From Pseudomonas laurylsulfativorans (GTDB lineage Bacteria; Pseudomonadota; Gammaproteobacteria; Pseudomonadales; Pseudomonadaceae): a stretch of DNA of 64,000 nt. Of this stretch, positions 54,983 through 63,744 are shown in pieces. Where the stretch lies: positions 806,001 through 870,000 of the forward strand of contig NZ_MUJK01000001.1 of NCBI RefSeq assembly GCF_002906155.1, in the 5' to 3' direction. The position numbers and the translations under genes were made by a program. The stretch's first letter is position 1. Every line of letters starts with the position of its first letter. A model generated the notes under the pieces. It was not told where the DNA came from. It ran no database searches and was given only the letters and a program-made list of their open reading frames with translations.

Positions 54983-56566
54983 ATGCCCCCCGAAATCCGC
55001 CGACAGTCCCTCGCGCTGGGTCTGTTGGCGCTGCTGTTGTTCTGCGCCGGGATGTATCAGCAAGCGGCCATCGGCTTCGATTCACGCTTCGTGCTGTTCG
55101 CCCAAGAGATGCTGCGCAACGGCCCGTCGTTTTTTCCGACGACCTATGGCCAGCCCTACGCAGACTATTCAGGACTTCCAACACTATTCATCTGGCTGCT
55201 CTCACTGCCCTTCGACCAAGTCACCAGCCTGAGCGCGTGGCTGCCGAGCGCCTTTGCCGCCGCCATTATCGTCACCTTGATGTACCGCCTGCTGGCACCC
55301 TACTCCACACGTTGGGCGCTGCTGAGCATCGCCTTGCTGCTGTTGACCAACACCTTCATCACTGAAACCCGCGCCGTTTCCCTCGACCTGATGCTCGCGG
55401 CCGTTGCCTTCGGCGTGTTCTACCTGGGCTATGCCGCCGATCACTTCGCGGCACCGCGCCGCTGGGTGTTGATCTTTGCCTTGCTGATGCTGGGCTTCTG
55501 GATTCGTGGACCCATTGGCCTGGTGATTCCTACGGGAATGCTCTGCAGCTATTTCCTGCTCAATCGCCAATGGCGGCGGTTGCTGATCTTCGGATTACTG
55601 GCATCCCTACTGTTGGCGGTGTGCGTCGGGCTGTTGTTGTGGCTGGCGGACGTCAGCGGCGGCCCGGCCTTCTTGCAAGACGTGATTCGCATGCAGTTCA
55701 TGGGGCGCATGGACGGTAGTGAAGGCAGCAGCGGTGTGTTGTATTACTTCACCAGTTCTATGGGCAATTACGCGCTGGCCTGGCCGTTGGCAGTGCTGGC
55801 GCTTGGGGCTGTTGCGTTATCCGGTCCGCGGGAAGCCGGGCCGGCCTCGCGCCTATTGCAGTACTGCGTAGCAGCCGGGTTGATCGTGATGGTCGGCCTT
55901 TCCGTCCCCCAGGCGAAAAAGGCCCGATACCTGCTGCCGATGTTGCCCATGGCGGCGATCGTGGCGGCGTATCCGTTTTATGCCACTCAAGACCGATTGT
56001 TTGCCTGGCTGCGGGGGTTGATGCAGGGACTGTGGTTGCTGATCCCGAGCCTGCTGATCGTGGCATTGCTGGTCATACGGCAAAAATTTCCCGAAGAAGT
56101 GGCTCACCTCACCTCTTTGTTCATCATTCTCGGCTTGCTGCAAGTGGTCGCCGTGGCCGTCCTCAAACGGTCCCGCTGGCGCGCGCAGGCACTGGCTATC
56201 TGCGCGGTTCTGGCACTTTGGTCGTTCTATATCCTGCAATTCGAACCCGTCCAGCGACAGCTCTACGACACCCGGACCTTCAGCCACGAGTCGTTTGAGC
56301 TCGTGCAAAACGACCCGGCCCCGCTGGTCATGCACGGGATGGGCAAAGACGCCAAGGCCATCAAGTTCATGGTCAACATCCCACAGGACCTGCACCCGGT
56401 TTTCACCGACTCCCCACCGGAACTCGAAACCCTGAAAGGCCCGGCGTGGCTGATGATGGACCTGAACGCCTACAAGGCATTACAAGGCACGACTGTTGGT
56501 GCATTACCGCCAGTGCTGAGCGGGCGGTTCGACAAGAATGATTTCGTGCTGCTGCACCTGAAGTAA
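54983..56566 (+). CDS. ArnT/PMT-like membrane glycosyltransferase at end of arn operon
   Basis: A 527-residue membrane protein with about 11-12 TM helices, related to the GT39/GT83 class but divergent. The N-terminal loop GFDSRFVLFAQEMLRNG aligns with the Arn[14 protein letters not shown] segment, keeping the acidic residue and arginine. Then YGQPYADYSGLP and ETRAVSLDLML, where DPQF would be. The start at 54983 lies 5 bases after ugd, so it belongs to the operon. The donor and acceptor sugars cannot be told from the sequence; another lipid-linked sugar transfer to LPS is the best guess. Confidence 0.82.
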   Translation: MPPEIRRQSLALGLLALLLFCAGMYQQAAIGFDSRFVLFAQEMLRNGPSFFPTTYGQPYADYSGLPTLFIWLLSLPFDQVTSLSAWLPSAFAAAIIVTLMYRLLAPYSTRWALLSIALLLLTNTFITETRAVSLDLMLAAVAFGVFYLGYAADHFAAPRRWVLIFALLMLGFWIRGPIGLVIPTGMLCSYFLLNRQWRRLLIFGLLASLLLAVCVGLLLWLADVSGGPAFLQDVIRMQFMGRMDGSEGSSGVLYYFTSSMGNYALAWPLAVLALGAVALSGPREAGPASRLLQYCVAAGLIVMVGLSVPQAKKARYLLPMLPMAAIVAAYPFYATQDRLFAWLRGLMQGLWLLIPSLLIVALLVIRQKFPEEVAHLTSLFIILGLLQVVAVAVLKRSRWRAQALAICAVLALWSFYILQFEPVQRQLYDTRTFSHESFELVQNDPAPLVMHGMGKDAKAIKFMVNIPQDLHPVFTDSPPELETLKGPAWLMMDLNAYKALQGTTVGALPPVLSGRFDKNDFVLLHLK

Positions 56567-56655
56567 ATCCCGTAGCAACGACCGAGTGTCCGGCTGCTAG
56601 AGTAGCGCTCACGGTCGGGCTGATGCCGGCCTGATCGAATAAGGACATTCACGCC

Positions 56656-57834
56656 GTGACCACCTACTCCCCCCTCATCCGCCGCCTGCTGATCTGCTCA
56701 CTGACCATCGTCGTCAGCCGCGCCATCACCAGCCCTTTACTCACCTTGTTCGTCAGCGACAAGCTTGGCCTCAACCAGCAGGACGTTGGCCTGCTGCTCG
56801 GCATTGCGGTGTTCGTCGCCACCCTGCTCTCCCTGTATGGCGGCTATATCATTGATCGCTTCGAAAAACGCCGGCTGCTGATCCTCGCCATGCTCTCCAG
56901 TGCCATCGGCCTGGTGCTGCTGACATTCGCCGAAAACCTTTACCTGACCACGATGACCCTGATCGTCACTGAAACCGCGTCGGCGCTGTTCCTGATTGGT
57001 TCCAAAGCGATTCTCAGTGAAAACCTGCCCATGGGTCAGCGCGCCAAGGCGTTTTCCTTGAGCTATACCCTGACCAACATTGGCTACGCTGTCGGGCCGA
57101 TGCTTGGCGTAGTGATTGCAGGCCTGTTTACCAGCGCGCCGTTCCTGTTAGCTGCGGCCATCGCTTTTTTCAGTATTTTCCTGATGACCGGGATCGCGAA
57201 GGATCCGGCGCGTGCCTCTGTCGCCGGTCAGACGCAGAGCTTTCTCAAAACCCTGATCACCCTGAAAAATGATCGCACCCTGATCATGTTCACCGCCGGT
57301 TGCCTGCTCAGTACCGTGGTGCACGGACGCTTCACGTTTTACCTGTCGCAGTATTTGCTGGTGACCAGTGATTCCAAACACACCATGGATGTCATGGCCG
57401 CCCTGCTGGCCTGCAATGCCATCAGCGTGATCCTTCTGCAATATCAGGTCGGACGCTTTCTCAAACGCGAGCAACTGCGTCAGTGGATTGTGGCCGGCAC
57501 AGGCCTGTTCATCCTTGGCCTGATTGGCTTCAGCCTGGCCGATAGCCTGGTGAGCTGGTGCGTGGCGATGTTTATCTTCACCCTCGGTGAAATAATCATT
57601 TACCCGGCCGAGTTCCTGTTCGTCGATACACTGGCCCCCGAAGAACTGCGCGGCAGTTACTACGGCGCACAGAACCTTGCCGCGCTGGGTGGCGCCCTGA
57701 GCCCGGTGATCAGCGGCTTTTTACTGATGCACACACCCGCACCGACGATGTTTTATGCCTTGAGTGCGCTCGCTGGCTTGGGCGGAATACTGTGCTTCAT
57801 GAGTGGACGTGGATCGGGTTTACATCAACATTAA
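56656..57834 (+). CDS. Major facilitator superfamily transporter
   Basis: A 392-residue inner-membrane transporter with 12 predicted TM helices. The loop 2-3 motif GGYIIDRFEKRRLL (about residues 56-69) is the MFS signature with the usual D-R-x-x-R/K spacing, and PAEFLFVDTLAPEELRGSYYG near 315 resembles MdtH-type efflux proteins. The start is GTG 56656 with AAGGA 10 bases upstream. It is 89 bases after the glycosyltransferase gene, and followed by a good terminator. Substrate unknown. Confidence 0.88.
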   Translation: MTTYSPLIRRLLICSLTIVVSRAITSPLLTLFVSDKLGLNQQDVGLLLGIAVFVATLLSLYGGYIIDRFEKRRLLILAMLSSAIGLVLLTFAENLYLTTMTLIVTETASALFLIGSKAILSENLPMGQRAKAFSLSYTLTNIGYAVGPMLGVVIAGLFTSAPFLLAAAIAFFSIFLMTGIAKDPARASVAGQTQSFLKTLITLKNDRTLIMFTAGCLLSTVVHGRFTFYLSQYLLVTSDSKHTMDVMAALLACNAISVILLQYQVGRFLKREQLRQWIVAGTGLFILGLIGFSLADSLVSWCVAMFIFTLGEIIIYPAEFLFVDTLAPEELRGSYYGAQNLAALGGALSPVISGFLLMHTPAPTMFYALSALAGLGGILCFMSGRGSGLHQH

Positions 57835-57924
57835 TGCACTAAAAGCTCATTAATATGAATTTGTCAGCGTCTTAATTGACCGGCACACTGTCTGCGTTCC
57901 TCCCCCAACAGTTGGAACACCTTC

Positions 57925-57961
57925 AAGGGCTTTCTGGGTTTCCCAGCTAAGCCCTTTTTTT
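57925..57961 (+). terminator. Rho-independent terminator after MFS gene
   Basis: AAGGGCTT, inner stem CTGGG TTT CCCAG, AAGCCCTT followed by a run of T. It is a strong two-part stem with a T tract, 90 bases after the MFS stop and 33 bases before the HPP gene. Confidence 0.88.
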
Positions 57962-57994
57962 GACTCGTTTTTTCCGCGCTGGAGTTTTTTTAGA

Positions 57995-58702
57995 ATGCTT
58001 GCTCGCTGGTTGCCCGCCGCCATCAATACCCGCCCCACCGAATGGAGCCGCGCCGCCATCGGCATGGCCCTGGGGACGCTGCTCAGCGTGTGGCTCTGTA
58101 GCCAGGTGTTTGGCATTGAGGTGGCCCAGCACCTGATCGGTCCGCTGGGGGCATCGGCGGTGTTGTTGTTTGCCGTGTCTTCGGGTGCGCTCGCCCAACC
58201 CTGGTCGATTCTCGGCGGTTACTTGAGCGCCGGGGTGATCGCCTTGCTGGTGGCCCATGTATTGGGCCGAACCCTCGGTAGCGCTTGCCTGGCGGCGGGC
58301 ATGGCGTTGATCCTGATGTGCTGGCTGCGGTGCCTGCATCCACCGGCCGGTGCATTGGCCCTGACCCTGGTGCTGGCGGATCCGGCAACCATTGCCCTGG
58401 ACTGGAGAGCCATTGAACCGGTGATGCTCAGCGCGGCGACGATGCTGCTCTGCGCCCTGGCCTACAACAACCTGACCCGCGTTCGTTACCCCAAGAGTGC
58501 CAGCGAGCCGGTGGCCCGGATTCCTGCCGATCACCCGCCGGTCGACAGTCAGGCCATCACCGCCGATGACCTGAAGCTGGCGCTGGCTGACATGGAGGCG
58601 TTCTATGACGTCACGCCCGAGGACCTTGAACAGTTGATCCAGGCCAGCCAATTGCACGCCAAACGCCGCAGTGTCGGCGAAGTGTTCGCTCCACGACTGT
58701 AA
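57995..58702 (+). CDS. HPP family membrane protein
   Basis: A 235-residue protein with about four or five TM helices and the family motif CLHPPAGALAL near residue 109. HPP proteins include nitrite transporters of plastids and cyanobacteria; many bacterial ones carry C-terminal CBS domains. Here the linker ITADDLKLALADMEAFYDVT to HAKRRSVGEVFAPRL is present, but the protein ends where a CBS pair would begin. Role in this organism unknown. Confidence 0.83.
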   Translation: MLARWLPAAINTRPTEWSRAAIGMALGTLLSVWLCSQVFGIEVAQHLIGPLGASAVLLFAVSSGALAQPWSILGGYLSAGVIALLVAHVLGRTLGSACLAAGMALILMCWLRCLHPPAGALALTLVLADPATIALDWRAIEPVMLSAATMLLCALAYNNLTRVRYPKSASEPVARIPADHPPVDSQAITADDLKLALADMEAFYDVTPEDLEQLIQASQLHAKRRSVGEVFAPRL

Positions 58703-58799
58703 ACCACTGTTTTAGAGGATTTTTTGCCGCGCCCGGGCGGTTCTGGCATCCTGCGCCTCCATTTTCTGACCCGGCCCGCCTTCTGGCACGCAAACCGAC

Positions 58800-60272
58800 A
58801 TGACCGCCTCCGAAAAATCCCTCGCGCCACGCAACAATGACCTGATCTATGGCCTCAACGACCGCCCGCACCTGACCGCCACCGTCTTCGCGGCCCTGCA
58901 ACATGTGCTGGCGAGTTTTGTCGGCATCATCACCCCGACGCTGATCATGGGCAGCGCGCTGGGCCTGCAAAGCGAAATTCCTTACTTGATCAGCATGGCG
59001 CTGTTCGTCTCCGGCCTGGGCACCTTCGTGCAAGCGCGGCGTTTTGGCCCGGTGGGCTCCGGCCTGTTGTGCCTGCAAGGCACCAGTTTCTCGTTCATCA
59101 GCGTCATTCTCAGCGCCGGTTTCATGGTCAAGGCCCGGGGGGGCGGCACCGACGAAATTCTCTCGACCATCTTCGGCGTGTGTTTTTTTGCCGCGTTCAT
59201 CGAAGTGGTGTTGAGCCAGTTCATCGGCAAACTGCGCATGCTGATCACCCCGGTGGTGACCGGAACGATCATCACACTGATGGGGTTGTCGCTGATCAAG
59301 GTCGCCATGACCGACATTGCCGGAGGCTTCGGCGCCCCGGACCTGGGGGCTGCCAGTCACCTGGCCCTGGCGGCGCTGGTACTGGGAACCATCGTGGTGT
59401 TGAACCGGGTCGACGTGCCGTTTCTGCGCCTGGGGGCGATTGTCATCGGCCTGACCCTGGGCTACGTGGTGGCATGGCTCATGGGCCAGGTGGATTTCGG
59501 CAGCCTGCCCGAAGTCCCGCTGATGAGCGTACCGGTGCCGTTCAAGTACGGGTTCTCCTTCGATTGGGTGGCATTCATTCCGGTGGCTGTGATCTTCCTC
59601 GTTTCGCCGCTGGAAGCCGCCGGTGACCTCACGGCCAACTCGATGATCTCCCGGCAACCGGTCAAAGGCCCGGTGTACATCCGCCGGATCAAGTCCGGTC
59701 TGCTCGCCGATGGCCTCAACTCGGCCATGGCAGCGGTGTTCAACAGCATGCCGATGGTGACCTTCGCCCAGAACAACGGGGTGATTCAGCTCACGGGCGT
59801 GGCCAGTCGCTACGTGGCATTTTTCATCGCCGGATTGCTGGTGGTGCTGGGCCTGTTCCCGATGATCGGCGCGGTACTGCAACTGATGCCAAAACCGGTG
59901 CTCGGTGGCGCGGAACTGGTGATGTTCGGCACCGTCGCCGTGGCCGGGATCAAGATTCTCGCCGAGGCTGGCCTGCACCGGCGCAACATGCTGATCGTGG
60001 CGATTTCCCTCGGCATGGGCCTGGGCGTGGCCGCCGTTCCGGAAGTACTGCGTGAACTGCCCAAGGCCCTGCACAACATTTTCGAATCGCCCATCACCGT
60101 CGGCGCGCTGTGCGCTATCGTTCTTAATATCTTCCTGCCCGAGGAATTCATCGAGCTGGAAGAAGACGAATTCGATCCGGAGGCCTCCGTGCTTCAGGTG
60201 ATGCAGAACCCCGATGTGACCGCCAGGGATGAGTCCGCAAAGGCTGCGGTGGTCGCACCGTCAAACCGCTAG
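58800..60272 (+). CDS. NCS2 nucleobase permease, xanthine/urate type
   Basis: A 490-residue proton symporter with about 14 TM segments. Family motifs are GSGLLCLQGTSFSFI (about residues 80-94), SPLEAAGDLTANSMISRQPV (about 263-282) and NSMPMVTFAQNNGVIQLTGV (about 313-332), the last being the NCS2 signature. It resembles UacT/XanQ-type carriers of uric acid or xanthine. It is a single gene, closed by a perfect 14-bp terminator. Confidence 0.9.
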   Translation: MTASEKSLAPRNNDLIYGLNDRPHLTATVFAALQHVLASFVGIITPTLIMGSALGLQSEIPYLISMALFVSGLGTFVQARRFGPVGSGLLCLQGTSFSFISVILSAGFMVKARGGGTDEILSTIFGVCFFAAFIEVVLSQFIGKLRMLITPVVTGTIITLMGLSLIKVAMTDIAGGFGAPDLGAASHLALAALVLGTIVVLNRVDVPFLRLGAIVIGLTLGYVVAWLMGQVDFGSLPEVPLMSVPVPFKYGFSFDWVAFIPVAVIFLVSPLEAAGDLTANSMISRQPVKGPVYIRRIKSGLLADGLNSAMAAVFNSMPMVTFAQNNGVIQLTGVASRYVAFFIAGLLVVLGLFPMIGAVLQLMPKPVLGGAELVMFGTVAVAGIKILAEAGLHRRNMLIVAISLGMGLGVAAVPEVLRELPKALHNIFESPITVGALCAIVLNIFLPEEFIELEEDEFDPEASVLQVMQNPDVTARDESAKAAVVAPSNR

Positions 60273-60280
60273 ACGGGCTC

Positions 60281-60313
60281 AAGGGCTGAGCCGCTGGCGG
60301 CTCAGCCCTTTTT
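60281..60313 (+). terminator. Rho-independent terminator after NCS2 permease
   Basis: AAGGGCTGAGCCGC, loop TG, GCGGCTCAGCCCTT plus T tract. A perfect 14-bp stem 8 bases after the permease stop. Confidence 0.93.
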
Positions 60314-60330
60314 CAGATGAGAGCACGTCC

Positions 60331-60801
60331 ATGCGCAGCGTCCACGCGGTCCTGATTTCCCTCCTGCTCTGCCTGAGCGCCTGTTCCTCCCTGCCCAACC
60401 GAGATCCGTTGAAAATCAACGTCGTGGGCGTCGAGCCCCTGCAAGGCGAGGGCATGGAAGTACGCTTTGCCGTGAGAATCCGCGTGCAGAACCCCAATGA
60501 CAACGTCCTCACCTACAGCGGGGTTGCGTTGGATCTGGACATCAACGGCCAGCCGTTCGCCTCTGGTGTCACCGATGAAAGGGGCTCGATCGGGCGCTTT
60601 TCCGACGTCGTCGTGAGCGTGCCAGTCAGCGTTTCGGCGTTTTCGGTGATCCGCCAGACCTATGGCATCAGCCAGATGAAAACGCTGAACAACATGCCCT
60701 ATATCCTGCGCGGCAAACTCTCGGGTGGGGTGTTCAACACGATGCGTTTTGTGGACAGTGGCACGCTCAATCTGCCGGGACCGATCACTGGCAGCCGTTG
60801 A
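60331..60801 (+). CDS. LEA14-like lipoprotein (WHy domain)
   Basis: A 156-residue lipoprotein: signal MRSVHAVLISLLLCLSACSS with lipobox LSAC, then a water-stress/hypersensitive (LEA type 2) beta-sandwich, INVVGVEPLQGEGMEVRFAV and RVQNPNDNVLTYSGVALDL, about residues 30-140. The start at 60331 was chosen for the lipoprotein signal, just after the terminator. These proteins are envelope-associated and their function is poorly known. Followed by the GNAT gene after 27 bases. Confidence 0.85.
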   Translation: MRSVHAVLISLLLCLSACSSLPNRDPLKINVVGVEPLQGEGMEVRFAVRIRVQNPNDNVLTYSGVALDLDINGQPFASGVTDERGSIGRFSDVVVSVPVSVSAFSVIRQTYGISQMKTLNNMPYILRGKLSGGVFNTMRFVDSGTLNLPGPITGSR

Positions 60802-60828
60802 CACCTGACTGATGGAGCAACACCCGCC

Positions 60829-61374
60829 ATGGAAGCCACCCCCACGCTCTACACCGAGCGCCTGATCCTGCGCCCGCTGGAACTGGCCGACGCCGATGCC
60901 ATCCAGCAACATTTCCCGCACTGGGAAGTGGTGCGCTACCTCAACGCCCTGGTGCCCTGGCCTTATCCGGCCGATGGTGCGCAGGTCTACCTGCGTGACA
61001 ATGCCCTGCCCGCTATCGCCCGTGGCGAGGAATGGCACTGGTCGATCCGCCTGAAATCGGCGCCGGAACAGTTGATCGGCAACATCAGCCTGATGAACGA
61101 ACAGGACAACAACCGCGGTTTCTGGCTCGGCCTGCAGTGGCAGGGCCGTGGACTGATCAATGAAGCCAGCGCCGTGGTCACCGAGTACTGGTTCACCACT
61201 CTGGGCCGCACCGTGCTGCGTGTGCCGAAAGCGGCAGCGAACGTTGGCTCGCGCAAGCTTTCGCAACGGACGGGCATGCGCCTGGTTCGCACGGATGAAG
61301 GACGGTTTGTCGGTGGGGTTTTCCCGAAGGAAACCTGGGAGATCACCCGTGAAGAATGGTTATCACGCCGCTGA
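60829..61374 (+). CDS. GNAT family N-acetyltransferase, RimJ/RimL type
   Basis: A 181-residue acetyltransferase. It has LYTERLILRPLELADADAIQ at the N-terminus, typical of the RimJ/RimL subgroup, and the acetyl-CoA loop GFWLGLQWQGRGLINEAS near residue 104. It transfers acetyl from acetyl-CoA to an amine of a protein or small molecule; the target cannot be given. It ends 2 bases from the end of the convergent AraC gene. Confidence 0.87.
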   Translation: MEATPTLYTERLILRPLELADADAIQQHFPHWEVVRYLNALVPWPYPADGAQVYLRDNALPAIARGEEWHWSIRLKSAPEQLIGNISLMNEQDNNRGFWLGLQWQGRGLINEASAVVTEYWFTTLGRTVLRVPKAAANVGSRKLSQRTGMRLVRTDEGRFVGGVFPKETWEITREEWLSRR

Positions 61375-61376
61375 AC

Positions 61377-62393
61377 CTACTCGGTGTCATTGAGAATCAG
61401 GCTGCGGTAATGTCCCGGATTCGACCCCGACCATTTGCGAAACGCCTTGTAGAACGAACTGACGTCAGCGAACCCCAGCCGCATGGCGATTTCACTGAAG
61501 CTGATCGCGGGTTCGGCCAGCCAGACAATCGCCAGTTCCTTGCGCACACCGTCCTTGAGGCCTTGATAGGTTTGCCCTTCTTCGGCCAGTCGGCGGCGCA
61601 AGGTTGACGCCGACATGCACAGGCGTTGCGCCAGGGCTTCGGTTTCCGGCCAGTGTTCGGCCGGCAGGTGACGCAGGTCGTGTTTGATGCGGCTGGCCAG
61701 GCTCTCGGGGTCGCGGTATTTCACCAGAATGTTCGCCGGCGCATGGGCCAGGAATCGCTTGAGCTCCTCGGGGCTGCGCTTGATCGGCAAATCGAGGTAA
61801 TCGGCGGAGAAAATCATCCGCGTGCGCGGACGCTCGAAACGCAGGTTCTCGGAAAACATCACCTGATAGTCATCGCAGAACTCCGGCTTCGCGCAGCGCA
61901 GTTCGATGGCCAGAATCGGAATCCGCCGTCCTGCCAGCCAACAGGCAACGCCGTGGACGATCATCCAGTAGGTGAAATAGGTGAAGGCCCGGCGTGGATC
62001 GTTGTCGTCCTCCAACAAGACGATTTCCGCCAGGCTTTGCTGACGCACCAGCTGCGCCGGCAGGCGCTCAAGCATCAACGACAGAAAGTCCAGGCCGCAG
62101 GTCAGTCCCGCCGCGACGTTGGGCTGGAGCATGGCCGTACGACACAGAAAGGCAAAACTGCCGGACTTTAGCTTGCGCGGGTCCATGCCAAAAAACTCGT
62201 CATCCCCGCGACGCGCCAACAGCCGCCAGCACTTCGCATAGGTCGTGGCCGGCAGGCGGGCAAAGCTGCTGTCCAGCAACCGCGGGTCGATACCGAGCTT
62301 GAGCAACACCTCTTCGGTGGCGGCTCCCGGGGCGCAACTTTGCAGCAGTGCTTCACGCAGCAGTTGTGCGGAGATGGTGTCTTTTTCCGACAT
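61377..62393 (-). CDS. AraC-family regulator, OruR/ArgR-like arabinose-binding type
   Basis: A 338-residue regulator with an N-terminal ligand-binding domain of the Arabinose_bd type (about 20-200) and a C-terminal AraC HTH: LCMSASTLRRRLAEEGQTY then ISFSEIAMRLGFADVSSFYK, ending AFRKWSGSNPGHYR. The start at 62393 (MSEKDTIS) fits the family length; the frame to 62474 has no RBS. It is next to no obvious target; REP and repeat sequence lie upstream. Confidence 0.87.
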   Translation of the reverse strand: MSEKDTISAQLLREALLQSCAPGAATEEVLLKLGIDPRLLDSSFARLPATTYAKCWRLLARRGDDEFFGMDPRKLKSGSFAFLCRTAMLQPNVAAGLTCGLDFLSLMLERLPAQLVRQQSLAEIVLLEDDNDPRRAFTYFTYWMIVHGVACWLAGRRIPILAIELRCAKPEFCDDYQVMFSENLRFERPRTRMIFSADYLDLPIKRSPEELKRFLAHAPANILVKYRDPESLASRIKHDLRHLPAEHWPETEALAQRLCMSASTLRRRLAEEGQTYQGLKDGVRKELAIVWLAEPAISFSEIAMRLGFADVSSFYKAFRKWSGSNPGHYRSLILNDTE

Positions 62394-62481
62394 GGATCGC
62401 GGCAAGGCCTGTTCTTGTTCGAGTGGGGGGCATATTAGCTGAAACCACCCACCTGGCGCTGTTCCTGTGGGCAATCAACCC

Positions 62482-62510
62482 CTGTAGGAGCTGGCTTGCC
62501 AGCGATGACG
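62482..62510. repeat. REP arm, left half of a separated pair
   Basis: CTGTAGGAGCTGGCTTGCCA then GCGATGACG. GCTGGC-core subtype. Its facing partner is at 62745-62774, about 235 bases away instead of the 40-60 seen elsewhere in the window. Confidence 0.88.
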
Positions 62511-62554
62511 GCCGACCAGCCGACCAGGTTCTTCACAGGCGAACAAATTCCGCG

Positions 62555-62700
62555 ATCAGGCCGGCCGGTAGGCCGCCTCGCTTTGGCTTTGGTTTTTGAT
62601 CTTCTTGCCCCCTCGAGAGGCCGAACGAAACGGGCAAGAGCCCTTGGTTACTTGGGGTTGGGCGGCATTCCGTTTTTCCAAGTGACCCGCCGTAAGGGGC
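62555..62700. repeat. Pseudomonas intergenic repeat element, shortened copy
   Basis: The segment contains ATCAGGCCGGCCGGTAGGCC, GCCTCGCTTTGGCTTTGG, CCGAACG, GGGCAAGAGCCCTTGGTTAC and AAGTGACCCGCCGTAAGG. I recall these blocks from a dispersed non-coding repeat of several hundred bases common in fluorescent pseudomonads. The central part of that element seems to be missing here. The family assignment is from memory. Confidence 0.6.
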
Positions 62701-62744
62701 AGCAATGGATATGTACACCTCATGGAAAATAGTCGGCAATCAGG

Positions 62745-62774
62745 CCGCCATCGCTGGCAAGCCAGCTCCTACCG
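62745..62774. repeat. REP arm, right half of a separated pair
   Basis: GCCATCGCTGGCAAGCCAGCT followed by CCTACCGGG. It faces the arm at 62482-62510. The last bases differ (CTACCG for CTACAG). Confidence 0.85.
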
Positions 62775-62837
62775 GGTAAAGCGTGATCTTCAGGACCGTT
62801 CAGCTTAGGTTCAGGTAATTGTCAATCAATGCCATAT

Positions 62838-62856
62838 GGGAATGAGTGTCATTATG
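62838..62856 (+). promoter_or_regulatory. Putative Fur box upstream of efeU
   Basis: GGGAATGAGTGTCATTATG matches 13 of 19 positions of the Fur consensus and holds the perfect dyad AATGA-N3-TCATT. It lies 41 bases before the efeU start, overlapping the expected promoter. Iron repression of the efe operon is therefore likely. Confidence 0.7.
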
Positions 62857-62896
62857 TTACAAATTAGCTCCCTATCTAAATTCGAGACGCCGCTGA

Positions 62897-63736
62897 ATGC
62901 TTGTTCCTTTCCTGATCATGCTGCGCGAAGGTGTCGAGGCCGCGCTGATCGTTGGCATTATCGCCAGTTACCTCAAACAGACCGGTCGCGGCCAATGGCT
63001 GCCGGCGATGTGGATCGGGGTGTTTCTTGCTATCACGCTCGCCCTGCTGGTAGGCGGTGGTCTGGAACTGGTCAGTGCCGAGTTTCCGCAGAAACAACAG
63101 GAGCTATTTGAGGGCATTGTTGGACTGGTCGCCGTCGGCATTCTCAGCTCCATGGTGTTCTGGATGCGCAAGGTAGCGCGTTCGATCAAGCATTCATTGC
63201 ACCAGTCCCTTGACCACGCATTGACCGGTTCCGGACACCAGGTGATCGCACTGATCGCCATGGTGTTTTTCGCCGTGGCCCGCGAAGGCCTGGAAACAGT
63301 GTTTTTCCTGCTCGCGGTATTCCAGCAAAGCGAAGGCCCGGCAGCACCGATCGGCGCCCTGCTCGGTTTGGTCCTGGCCATCGTCATCGGTTTCCTGATC
63401 TACAGCGGCAGCATGCGCCTGAACCTCGCGGCGTTCTTTCGCTGGACCGGCCTGTTCATCCTGGTGGTGGCAGCCGGCATCCTCGCCAACTCGGTGCAGG
63501 CACTGCACGAAGCCGGGCTCTGGAATCACCTGCAAACCGTGCTGTTCGACTTCAGCACAACCCTGCCGATGGACGGCCCGCTGGGCTCGGTGCTGGCCGG
63601 CATGTTCGGTTACCAGGATGCGCCGACCGTCAGCACCCTGGGTGCGTACCTGATCTATCTGCTGGTGGCGCTGGTGATGTTCTTCTCCCCGGCCGGCGCA
63701 CCTGCCAAGCAACCTTCTTCCGCTTCCAGCCAGTAA
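62897..63736 (+). CDS. efeU: FTR1-family iron permease EfeU
   Basis: A 279-residue inner-membrane protein with seven predicted TM helices and the two iron-passing REGxE motifs, LREGVEAAL (R10-E14) and AREGLETVF (about residue 131). It imports iron in the EfeUOB system, favoured at acid pH or oxic conditions. The RBS is weak. The efeO gene starts 8 bases after its stop. Confidence 0.92.
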   Translation: MLVPFLIMLREGVEAALIVGIIASYLKQTGRGQWLPAMWIGVFLAITLALLVGGGLELVSAEFPQKQQELFEGIVGLVAVGILSSMVFWMRKVARSIKHSLHQSLDHALTGSGHQVIALIAMVFFAVAREGLETVFFLLAVFQQSEGPAAPIGALLGLVLAIVIGFLIYSGSMRLNLAAFFRWTGLFILVVAAGILANSVQALHEAGLWNHLQTVLFDFSTTLPMDGPLGSVLAGMFGYQDAPTVSTLGAYLIYLLVALVMFFSPAGAPAKQPSSASSQ

Positions 63737-63744
63737 GGGCTCCC

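Larger units (their letters stand above)
62394..62896. other. Intergenic region with REP halves and a second repeat family
   Basis: This 503-base gap holds one REP arm (62482-62510), a different repeat (62555-62700), the facing REP arm (62745-62774) and the efe promoter with its Fur box (62838-62856). Open frames inside it run through the repeats and are not supported as genes. Confidence 0.7.

Noticed and set aside
62348..62739. Several small frames upstream of efeU
   Set aside because: They pass through REP and other repeat DNA and have no ribosome binding site or domain.
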